From Streptomyces vilmorinianum (GTDB taxonomy: Bacteria > Actinomycetota > Actinomycetes > Streptomycetales > Streptomycetaceae), in NCBI RefSeq assembly GCF_005517195.1, contig NZ_CP040244.1:6156001-6220000 (forward strand): a stretch of DNA of 64,000 bases. Reading direction: 5' to 3'. Positions 16,876-24,153 of the stretch are shown piece after piece. The position numbers and the translations under genes are program-made. Within the stretch, counting starts at the first letter, position 1. Each line of letters begins with the position of its first letter. Under the pieces are notes generated by a model. That model worked only from the letters and a program-made list of their open reading frames with translations, was not told where the DNA came from and ran no database searches.

Positions 16876-19685
16876 CTACGTGCCTCCTCGACTGTGTCCC
16901 CCGTCATCTCCTCGGTACGTGCGGTCTGTGTGGTCTGTGCGGCCTCCCCGGCCTCCCCGGCTTCGATCTCCGCCTCGACGTCCCGTCGCCCGTCCCTGGC
17001 CCCCTGGTGGAAGCCACCCAGCCTGCGGCGCAGCGCCTCGGCGTCCACGCTGCCCGTGCGCGGGGCGGCGGAGGTGTCGGCCGTGGGGACGATCTGCGGG
17101 GTGCGCTTGGGCAGGCCCTTGTCGGTGACCTGCTGTACGGCCGGTTCCTCGGCGCGCTCGTGGGTGTCCGGCTCGGGCGCCGGGTCGGGGAGGCGGACCT
17201 GCAGGGTCGTCTCGGAGACGGACTCCGCCGGGGACTCCTCGGGAGCGCCTGAGTCCGCTTCGGCCTCCTCGGCCTCCTCGGCCTTCTCGGCCTTCTCGGC
17301 CTTCTCGGCCTTCTCGGCCGCCGCGAAGGCCTGTTCCGCGGCCACCACCAGAGGGTCCCTGGTACGGGACGGCAGGGCGTTGGAGTTCGCCTCGGCGACC
17401 GAGCCCGGGAGGTTGAACGTGGGCGCCGCGCCCGCGACCGGCACCGCCGGCGGGACCGCGGCGGGCGGGGCCGTCGGCAGCAGCGACTGCGGCAGGACGA
17501 CCACCGCCGCGATGCCGCCCTGCTTCTGCTCCCGCAGCTGCACCCGTACGCCGTGGCGGGCGGCGAGCAGGGCGGTGACGCGGATCCCGAGCCCCTCCCC
17601 CTCGACGTCGGCCGGGTCGGCCTCGGCGAGCCGCGCGTTGAGCTCGGCGAGCCGGGACTCGGTCATGCCGATGCCCTCGTCCTGGACGGAGAGCATCACC
17701 TCGCCGCTCTCCAGGAGCCAGCCGGAGAGCTGGACCTGGGCGTCGGGCGGCGAGAAGGAGGTGGCGTTCTCCAGGAGTTCGGCGACGAGGTGGCTGAGGT
17801 CGTCCGCGGCGAAGCCGGCGATCTGGGCGTGCGGCGGCAGGGACTGGATGGTGACCCGCTCGTACCGCTCGATCTCGCTGACGGCGGCGCGCAGCACGTC
17901 GACCAGCGGGACCGGCCCGGGGTGACCGTGGACGTGCTCGTGACCGGCGAGGACGAGGAGGTTCTCGCTGTGGCGGCGCATGACGGTCGCCATGTGGTCG
18001 AGCTTGAAGAGGGTGGCGAGCCGGTCCGGGTCCTGCTCGCGCTCCTCCAGCTTCTCGATGACGCCGAGCTGGCGCTCCACCAGGCCGAGGCTGCGCAGCG
18101 AGAGGTTGACGAAGGTGTGGTGGACGGTGTGGCGGAACCGTTCGAGCTCGGCGGTGAGAAGGGCCGTGTGGCCCTGGAGCTCGGCGCGCTGGACGGCGAG
18201 TTCGGCGGCGAGGGCCTCGCGGGAGCCTTCCAGGCCGGCGCGCTCGCCGTCGAGCCGCTCGGTCCGCTGAGCGAGAGCGGCCAGCTTGCCCTGGAGCGTG
18301 TTGAGGGACCGTACGACCTGGGCGAACTCGTCGTTACGGCCGGTGAAGCGCACCGGCTCCTCGGTCTCCGGGGCCGGAGCGGCGGCGAGGCGGGCGGCTC
18401 CGATGCGCAGCACGGCGAGGGGGCGGGTCAGGGTGCGGGCGACGTAGGTGGAGATGCCGATCGCGACGAGCAGACAGCCGCCGAGGAAGGCGATGCGCAG
18501 TTCGAGGGCGGTGACGTCGTCGTCGCGGAGCTGGGCGAGCCGCTCCACCTGGTCGGTGGCGAGGGCCGATTCGGCGCCGCGCATCTGCTCGACGCGGGCG
18601 GAGAGAACGGCCTCCAGCTTCTCGCGGTCGGTCTCGCGCTCGGACTCGGTGAGCCTCGGCTGGTCGGTGAGCCGGGCCAGCTCGCGTTCGGCGTTCTTGA
18701 CGTCCGGGCCGGTGACCGTGGCGGTGAACGCGTCGCGGGCGGTGGCCGAGGCGGCCTGGTCGAAGTCGGCGAGGGCGGTCAGTTCGCGGACCCGGGCCTG
18801 CTGGGCGGCTGCCGTCAGGGCGTCCCGGGCCCGGTCGGCCTCGTCGGCGCCCTCGGGCTCGTCGGGGACGTACGTGCCGGTGACGGGGTCGTAGTGGGTG
18901 CCGGTGGACTCGGGCTGGGGTACGGCGAGGGCGGCGAGGAGCAGCCCGCGGGCGGCGGAGGCCTGCTCGACGGCGCGGCCGAGGGCGGCGGGGGCGCGGG
19001 TGGCCTCGGCGGCGCGGGCGGGGGTCTTCTCGGCCAGCTCGTCGGCGAGGGCGTGGAGCTTGGCGATGACGTTGGAGTAGGCCCTGTGGGCCTCCAGGGC
19101 GGTGCCCTTGCCGGTGAGCGCGGTACGGCGGAGGGAGGGCAGGCCCGCGAGGTCGCGGCGCAGCTCGGCGGGGGCGGCCGGCCCGATCTCGTCGATCTGG
19201 CGGTCGACGCGGGTGGAGCGGGCGTCCGTGATCTGCAGCCGGTCCTTCGCGTCGCCCGTCTGCTCGTCGCGGCCCGCGGCGATGTACGCGACGACCTCGT
19301 CGCGCTCGTCGGCGAGGGAGTGGGCGAGGGTGACGGCCTGGCGGTCGAGCTCGGCGAGAGTGACCAGGCTCTGGGAGTCGGTCAGTTCGGCGGAGGCGGT
19401 GAGGACCGCGGGCGCGCCGGCGGCGAGGACGGTGACACCGACGAGGGCGACACCGGCGACCAGGCGGTTGCGGACGCGCTTGGGACGGCCGGCGGGAACG
19501 CCGGCGGCTCCGGGGGTGGATCCGGCGGTGGCTCCGGCCGTGGATCGGGCGGTGGCTCCGGCCGTCGCGGGACCCGTGGCGCCGTCGCCCGTGGTCAGCG
19601 GGTCACCGGGGCTCTGGCTCCGCGTGCCGTTGTTGCTCCGAGGCCGCTTCTTCTGCACCGGTGCTCGCATTCTCGACTCGTCCAC
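16872..19685 (-). CDS. cvnA: Conservon sensor kinase-like protein (CvnA-type) with nitrate/nitrite-sensor-like domain
   Basis: This 937-residue membrane protein has a low-complexity N-terminus with GATAGST-type repeats, then a transmembrane helix, a helical extracellular NIT-like domain, a second helix near 400, HAMP, a coiled coil and a GHKL ATPase domain (HLVAELLENATSFSPP, then DEGIGM). No usual H-box histidine is present, as in other CvnA proteins, so ATP binding may serve the GTPase complex rather than phosphorelay. The C-terminal tail is Ala/Pro/Glu-rich with an EKA repeat. Start is GTG 19685 or the in-frame ATG 19670. It heads the operon cvnA-cvnB-cvnC-cvnD-monooxygenase. Confidence 0.9.
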   Translation of the reverse strand: MDESRMRAPVQKKRPRSNNGTRSQSPGDPLTTGDGATGPATAGATARSTAGATAGSTPGAAGVPAGRPKRVRNRLVAGVALVGVTVLAAGAPAVLTASAELTDSQSLVTLAELDRQAVTLAHSLADERDEVVAYIAAGRDEQTGDAKDRLQITDARSTRVDRQIDEIGPAAPAELRRDLAGLPSLRRTALTGKGTALEAHRAYSNVIAKLHALADELAEKTPARAAEATRAPAALGRAVEQASAARGLLLAALAVPQPESTGTHYDPVTGTYVPDEPEGADEADRARDALTAAAQQARVRELTALADFDQAASATARDAFTATVTGPDVKNAERELARLTDQPRLTESERETDREKLEAVLSARVEQMRGAESALATDQVERLAQLRDDDVTALELRIAFLGGCLLVAIGISTYVARTLTRPLAVLRIGAARLAAAPAPETEEPVRFTGRNDEFAQVVRSLNTLQGKLAALAQRTERLDGERAGLEGSREALAAELAVQRAELQGHTALLTAELERFRHTVHHTFVNLSLRSLGLVERQLGVIEKLEEREQDPDRLATLFKLDHMATVMRRHSENLLVLAGHEHVHGHPGPVPLVDVLRAAVSEIERYERVTIQSLPPHAQIAGFAADDLSHLVAELLENATSFSPPDAQVQLSGWLLESGEVMLSVQDEGIGMTESRLAELNARLAEADPADVEGEGLGIRVTALLAARHGVRVQLREQKQGGIAAVVVLPQSLLPTAPPAAVPPAVPVAGAAPTFNLPGSVAEANSNALPSRTRDPLVVAAEQAFAAAEKAEKAEKAEKAEEAEEAEADSGAPEESPAESVSETTLQVRLPDPAPEPDTHERAEEPAVQQVTDKGLPKRTPQIVPTADTSAAPRTGSVDAEALRRRLGGFHQGARDGRRDVEAEIEAGEAGEAAQTTQTARTEEMTGDTVEEARS

Positions 19686-20044
19686 CCATGAAGCAGAGGT
19701 GACGACCGGTCACATGAAAGAGCGCCCCCACCCCTGGTACGGCTTCCGACCATTCCAGCGCTTCTGGGAAGGGGACGCGCATCGGCCGCTCCGCCACCCG
19801 AACGAGTGAACAACACTCATGAGTTGGCGAACAACTTCCGATGGGGGCTTCCGCGGGCCCTCGCCGGGCGCCGGTTGGATCTTCCGCGCGTGCTTTGGCA
19901 GGATGCCCGCCCGCAGCTTCCCGGAGCCTCCAGTTCCGTCTCCCGCAGCGGCCTCGACGGCTTGGTACAGGCCAGATTCGGCCGTTTGGAGGCACTGTGA
20001 AGGAGTGATGCAGCCTCCATGGGCCCGCGGGCAGACTGGAGATC
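19686..20044. other. Divergent intergenic region between conservon and PP2C-like gene
   Basis: These 359 bases hold no supported gene. They contain a perfect 10-bp palindrome, ACTCATGAGT (19815-19824), flanked on both sides by GAACAAC or GAACAAC-like words, and presumably promoters for both directions. Possible short frames here lack coding bias. Confidence 0.5.
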
Positions 20045-20827
20045 ATGCGCACCGACGTGGTCACCCTCCCCGGCAGCCCCGAACGCCCCAACGAGGACTG
20101 GGCAGCGGCCGCTCTGCCCGCCGCCGGCGAGGGTGGGACGGTCGTGGTGCTCGACGGGGTGACACCGCCGGCCGGTCATGACGGTTGTGTGCACGACGTG
20201 CCCTGGTTCACCGCGCACCTCGGCGGAGCTTTGACCGAACTGTCTGTTTCGCGGCGTGACTTGACGCTGCCCGAGATCCTGGCCATGGCAATCCGGCGCA
20301 CCGCGGACGCCCACCGGAAAACCTGTGACCTTTCTCACGTACGTACGCCTCAGGCGACCGTCGCGATGGCCCGCTGGGACGCGGCCGTGGTCGAGCACCT
20401 GGTCCTGTCGGACGCCGCGCTGCTTCTGGAGGCGCCGGACGGCTCGGTCCGGGCGGTGCTCGACGACCGGCTCGACCGGATCCCGGACGAGATCCGCCGC
20501 TCACTGGAGGCGACGGACCGCCTGCGCAACCAGGAGGGCGGCTTCTTCACGGCCGCGGCGGACCCGGAGGTGGCGCGGCGGGCGGTGGCCGGGACGACGC
20601 CCCGCTCGGCGGTACGGGCCCTGGCGGCGCTCACGGACGGGGCGACGCGCTGGGTGGAGCTCTTCGAGGAGGGCGACTGGGCGGACTGCTTCGGGGTGCT
20701 GCGCGAGGAGGGCCCGCACGGCCTGCTCCGGCGGGTACGGGCCCTGGAGGCGGCGGGCGAGGCTGCGGGCGGCACCCACCGCTGGAAGCTGCACGACGAC
20801 GCGACGGCGGTGTACGCGTCGCTTTGA
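20045..20827 (+). CDS. PP2C-like serine/threonine phosphatase family protein
   Basis: This 260-residue soluble protein has PP2C-type features: an early PNEDWAA segment, the strand VVVLDGVT with the metal-binding Asp, a central LVLSDAALLL and a late ALTDGATRWVE. PP2C enzymes are Mn/Mg-dependent phosphatases acting on Ser/Thr-phosphorylated proteins. Several canonical acidic residues are hard to place by eye, so activity is uncertain. The start ATG at 20045 is the only reasonable choice. The gene is divergent from the conservon and converges on the MarR gene with a 15-bp gap. Confidence 0.75.
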   Translation: MRTDVVTLPGSPERPNEDWAAAALPAAGEGGTVVVLDGVTPPAGHDGCVHDVPWFTAHLGGALTELSVSRRDLTLPEILAMAIRRTADAHRKTCDLSHVRTPQATVAMARWDAAVVEHLVLSDAALLLEAPDGSVRAVLDDRLDRIPDEIRRSLEATDRLRNQEGGFFTAAADPEVARRAVAGTTPRSAVRALAALTDGATRWVELFEEGDWADCFGVLREEGPHGLLRRVRALEAAGEAAGGTHRWKLHDDATAVYASL

Positions 20828-20842
20828 GGCCCTGCCCGCCCC

Positions 20843-21325
20843 TCAGCCCTCCGCGCGGGCGTTCAGCTGGTGCAGCAGGCGGGCCAGTTCGGCGACCTCG
20901 CCGCGGTCCCAGTCCGCGAGCTTGCGGACGTACCGCCCGCGCCGCGCGTCCCGTACCTTCCGGAAGCGGACCCGCCCCTCCTCCGTCAGCCGGACGAGCG
21001 AGGCGCGCCCGTCGGCCGGGTCGGGGTCGCGGGCGACGAGCCCGAGGTCCTCCAGGGCGCGCAGTTGGCGGCTCATGGTCGCCTTGCCGACGCCGAAGTA
21101 CCCGGCGAGATCGGTGGCGCGCTGCGGGCCGGCGTCGTCGAGCCGTACGAACAGGCCGTAGGCGGCGGGCTCCAGTTCGGGATGGACCTCGCGGGCCATC
21201 TCGCCGGACTGAGCGCGGGCACGGCGCAGAAAGACCGCCAGTTCCCGTTCCAGGGCGAGGAATTCCTGGTCCACACCAATCCTGGTGGTGGGCTCGCCTT
21301 CACTCCCCGTACCGCTTCCGTGCAC
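20843..21325 (-). CDS. MarR-family transcriptional regulator
   Basis: This 160-residue protein has a winged helix-turn-helix: RATDLAGYFGVGKATMSRQ, then a wing with DPADGRASLVRLTEEG, the classic MarR D-x-R pattern. MarR dimers usually repress a neighbouring gene and respond to phenolics or oxidants. The GTG at 21325 has GAGGGG about eight bases upstream; a second GTG at 21277 is possible. It is divergent from a secreted lysozyme gene, and a 12-bp inverted repeat in the shared region (21453-21464) is a candidate operator. Confidence 0.88.
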   Translation of the reverse strand: MHGSGTGSEGEPTTRIGVDQEFLALERELAVFLRRARAQSGEMAREVHPELEPAAYGLFVRLDDAGPQRATDLAGYFGVGKATMSRQLRALEDLGLVARDPDPADGRASLVRLTEEGRVRFRKVRDARRGRYVRKLADWDRGEVAELARLLHQLNARAEG

Positions 21326-21452
21326 GTCAGCACCCCTCGCGCGCTTTCCGGTCGCTGAAAGCTTCTTTCGGCCGCGGCCATCGCCGCAGCTCCCCCAGTA
21401 TTTCGCAGGAGTAGACCAACGGCAGCACTCAGGCCCTCTTCCGCCGGTAGGT

Positions 21453-21464
21453 CTACGTGCGTAG
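21453..21464. promoter_or_regulatory. Candidate MarR operator, CTACG-N2-CGTAG
   Basis: A perfect 5-bp inverted repeat with a 2-bp spacer lies in the divergent region between the MarR and GH25 genes. The words GTAGACC (21411-21417) and GGTCTAC (21450-21456) also form a wider inverted pair. Spacing and place suit a MarR dimer site, but the true binding sequence is untested. Confidence 0.4.
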
Positions 21465-21546
21465 CGTCTCCCCCAGCGCATCTATGACATGTCCACAGCA
21501 GGACTTGTCGACATCGCTCCCCCACCGAGCCTTTCGGAGGCACGCA

Positions 21547-22383
21547 ATGCCCGTGCACAGATCCGGAAAATCCCTCGCCGGCGCCGCGCTCGCGGCCCTG
21601 GCCCTGCTTCTGCCCCTCCTCCTCTCCGGCACGGCGAACGCCGCGCAGGACCCCGGCGCCCGACAGGTCCCCGCCCGTGGCAGCGCCTGGATGGGCATGG
21701 GCGTCCCCGCCCATGACGGTCAGGGTGGCAAGCCGGGAGGCATCTCGATCCAGGCGGTCCAGACCGAGGGCGTGGACGTCTCCAGCCACCAGGGGAACGT
21801 CGCCTGGTCGACCCTGTGGAACAGCGGGGTGAGGTGGGCCTACGTCAAGGCGACGGAAGGCACGTACTACAAGAACACCTACTTCACGCAGCAGTACAAC
21901 GGCTCGTACAACGTGGGTATGATCCGCGGCTCGTACCACTTCGCGACCCCGGACACGACGACGGGCGCGGCGCAGGCCGACTACTTCGTGAACAACGGCG
22001 GCGGCTGGTCCCGGGACGGGAAGACGCTGCCGGGGGCGCTGGACATCGAGTGGAACCCGTACGGCGCGACCTGCTACGGCAAGACGCAGTCCGGGATGGT
22101 CGCCTGGATCCGCGACTTCGTGAACCGGTACAAGTACCGGACCGGCCGCGACCCGGTGATCTACACGGCGACGAGCTGGTGGAAGCAGTGCACCGGCAAC
22201 TACGGCGGCTTCGCCACCACCAACCCGCTGTGGATCGCGCGGTACGCGACGACGGTGGGCGAACTCCCGGCCGGCTGGTCGTACTACACGATGTGGCAGT
22301 ACACCTCGTCCGGCCCGACGGTCGGCGACCACAACCACTTCAACGGTGACCTCTCGCGGGTACAGGCGCTGGCGAACGGCTGA
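21547..22383 (+). CDS. Secreted GH25 lysozyme (N-acetylmuramidase)
   Basis: This 278-residue protein has a Sec signal peptide (about 1-33, ending ANAA) and a GH25 catalytic domain. Active-site residues are visible: Asp77 in GVDVSSHQG and the Asp166-x-Glu168 pair in ALDIEWN. GH25 enzymes cut the beta-1,4 bond between MurNAc and GlcNAc. There is no separate wall-binding domain. The ATG at 21547 follows GGAGG by 6 bases. A G/C-rich hairpin lies just downstream. It may be under control of the divergent MarR gene. Confidence 0.93.
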   Translation: MPVHRSGKSLAGAALAALALLLPLLLSGTANAAQDPGARQVPARGSAWMGMGVPAHDGQGGKPGGISIQAVQTEGVDVSSHQGNVAWSTLWNSGVRWAYVKATEGTYYKNTYFTQQYNGSYNVGMIRGSYHFATPDTTTGAAQADYFVNNGGGWSRDGKTLPGALDIEWNPYGATCYGKTQSGMVAWIRDFVNRYKYRTGRDPVIYTATSWWKQCTGNYGGFATTNPLWIARYATTVGELPAGWSYYTMWQYTSSGPTVGDHNHFNGDLSRVQALANG

Positions 22384-22398
22384 GCGCGGTCCCTTTCG

Positions 22399-22438
22399 GC
22401 GGCTTCCCGGGTACGCGGCGGCGGACCCGGGAGGCCGC
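22399..22438 (+). terminator. Hairpin terminator after GH25 lysozyme
   Basis: The 14-bp arms (22399-22412/22425-22438) have one wobble and a 12-base loop, starting 16 bp after the lysozyme stop codon. Confidence 0.7.
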
Positions 22439-22453
22439 TCCTCACTCTTGCGT

Positions 22454-22469
22454 ATTGGTATGGACCAAT
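22454..22469. promoter_or_regulatory. DasR-responsive element (dre)-like site
   Basis: ATTGGTATGGACCAAT is a perfect 6-bp inverted repeat with a 4-bp spacer and matches 12 of 16 positions of the known DasR consensus ACTGGTCTAGACCAGT. It lies 98 bp before the start of a chitin/cellulose-type LPMO gene. DasR, the GlcNAc-sensing GntR repressor, is known to control chitinolytic genes in Streptomyces, so this is a likely functional site. Confidence 0.75.
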
Positions 22470-22567
22470 GCGAGGCTTCGGGTCGACGGTGTCGTACGGG
22501 CCCAACTTCCGTACGCCGCCCGCACGTTGCTCGTCCCGTACTCCCCACGCACGAGAGAGAGCCTCGT

Positions 22568-23428
22568 ATGCCGTCCACCCGCCGCGCTGCCACCGCAGCC
22601 GCCGCCGCACTGTCCGCCGCCGTACTCGTCCCCCTCACCCCGTCCACGGCAGGCGCCCACGGAGCCGTCTTCAACCCGGTGAGCCGGGTCGCCGCGTGCT
22701 ACGCGGAGGGGCCGGAGAACCCGAAGTCGCAGGTGTGCAAGGACCTCGTCGCCGACTCGGGCACCCAGCCGCTCTACGACTGGAACGAGGTGAACATCGC
22801 CAACGCGGACGGGCAGCACCAGCTGCTCATCCCGGACGGCAGGCTCTGCTCGGCCAACCGCGAGAAGTACCGCGCCCTGGACTGGGCGCGCACGGACTGG
22901 CCGGCGACGGCGGTCACGGCGGGCTCCTTCGACTTCAAGGTCCGGGTGACGGCGCCGCATTCGGGGACGATGACGGTGTACGTCACGAAGGAGGGCTTCG
23001 ACCCCACGCAGCCCCTGAAGTGGTCGGACCTGGACGCGACCCCGGTGGCCACCTACGCCACGACCCGCACGGCGACGGACGGCTTCTACGCCTTCACCGG
23101 CAACCTGCCCGCCCGCACGGGCCGCCACATCGTGTACAAGGTCTGGCAGCGCAACGACAGCCCGGAGGCGTTCTACAGCTGCTCGGACGTCACCTTCGGC
23201 GGTACGACGGCGGCCTCCGCCCCGAGCGAGGCGAAGATCGCCGCGGGCGCCGACCGCTCCACGGTCAGCCACGCGGGCCACGGCGGCGACGAGCTCCCCC
23301 CGGCCCTCTCCGCAGAGGCCGCCACGCCGGACGCCTCCCCGCTCCCCCTCGCCCTCACGGCCGCGGGCGCGCTTGCCGCCTTCGGCGCGGGGAGCGTGCT
23401 TCTGTCGCGCCGCCGGAGGGCGTCCTAG
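22568..23428 (+). CDS. Secreted AA10 lytic polysaccharide monooxygenase with C-terminal membrane tail
   Basis: This 286-residue protein has a signal peptide that would be cut after Ala30, exposing His31 (HGAVFNP), the N-terminal copper ligand. The second His-brace residue is probably His131 (APHSGTM). Paired cysteines (43/57, 94 and a later one) suit the AA10 fold. LPMOs oxidatively cut chitin or cellulose using copper. After the catalytic domain comes an Ala/Pro-rich linker and a hydrophobic segment followed by RRRR, so the enzyme seems anchored at the cell surface rather than free. No carbohydrate-binding module is present. A DasR-like site upstream suggests control by GlcNAc and hence chitin activity. 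Confidence 0.9.
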   Translation: MPSTRRAATAAAAALSAAVLVPLTPSTAGAHGAVFNPVSRVAACYAEGPENPKSQVCKDLVADSGTQPLYDWNEVNIANADGQHQLLIPDGRLCSANREKYRALDWARTDWPATAVTAGSFDFKVRVTAPHSGTMTVYVTKEGFDPTQPLKWSDLDATPVATYATTRTATDGFYAFTGNLPARTGRHIVYKVWQRNDSPEAFYSCSDVTFGGTTAASAPSEAKIAAGADRSTVSHAGHGGDELPPALSAEAATPDASPLPLALTAAGALAAFGAGSVLLSRRRRAS

Positions 23429-23458
23429 ACGCACGGTCGGTGTCCGGCCCAACCCGGT

Positions 23459-24079
23459 CTACGCGTCCGCGTCACCCATCGTGGACCGGGCGGGAGCGGC
23501 GACCGCGTGGGCGTCGGCGGGGAAGAGGGCGGCGAGCCTCGGTATCGCCTCGGCGTCCAGTCGGCGGCCGCGAGGCGGGGCGGTGGGGTCCGGGGCGTCG
23601 TCGCCCTGTTCGGTCGAGACCTTGTCGAAGAAGGCGTCGCCGGAGTCGTCCTCCTGGTCGGTCAGCTCGTCGTAGACGTCCTGCGCGACGTAGTCGAGCT
23701 CCTCCCACTCGGGCCAGTCCTCGTCGTCCCAGTCGTCGACCGGCCGCCCCGCGAGTCGCCTGACCTCCGGCACGTCCGCCAGCGAGTCCGGGTCGGCCAG
23801 GGCGGATTCGTAGACCTTCTGCCCCTGACTCACGAGCCACAGCCGGAAGTACGCGAATCCGTCATCCGAGCACCGGCCGCCCTCGATCCGCTCCGCAGCC
23901 GCCCACAACTCCCAGCTGTACGCGGCGTCGCACGCCCGCTCAAGGCACACGTGGAAAGCCACGCTGTCACCGGCGGGCCGCCGCAGCAGCTCCGCGCTCA
24001 GCCACTCCAGTCGGTCGTCCCGGTCGCCCGGCTGCCGGCGCAGGTCCTCGATGAGTGCCCAGAAGGCGTTCTCGTCCAT
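23459..24079 (-). CDS. DUF4240 family protein
   Basis: This 206-residue cytosolic protein starts with MDENAFWALIEDLRR, the hallmark of DUF4240. It is rich in Trp, Asp and Glu, with an acidic stretch DDWDDEDWPEWEELDY about residues 113-128. DUF4240 proteins are widespread in Streptomyces and have no assigned role; some are linked to WGR/DNA-damage or toxin contexts, which is not shown here. The ATG at 24079 is preferred over an upstream extension with poor coding bias. Confidence 0.82.
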   Translation of the reverse strand: MDENAFWALIEDLRRQPGDRDDRLEWLSAELLRRPAGDSVAFHVCLERACDAAYSWELWAAAERIEGGRCSDDGFAYFRLWLVSQGQKVYESALADPDSLADVPEVRRLAGRPVDDWDDEDWPEWEELDYVAQDVYDELTDQEDDSGDAFFDKVSTEQGDDAPDPTAPPRGRRLDAEAIPRLAALFPADAHAVAAPARSTMGDADA

Positions 24080-24108
24080 GCCCTGAGCATGGCAGCCGCC
24101 ACTGACAA

Positions 24109-24142
24109 CGGTGGGGCACCCCCGCACAGGGGTGCCCCACCG
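24109..24142 (-). terminator. Hairpin terminator after lon
   Basis: A perfect 14-bp stem (24109-24122/24129-24142) with a 6-base loop lies 11 bp beyond the lon stop codon and upstream of the DUF4240 gene on the same strand. It separates the two transcripts. Confidence 0.85.
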
Positions 24143-24153
24143 CTCAGGGAGCG

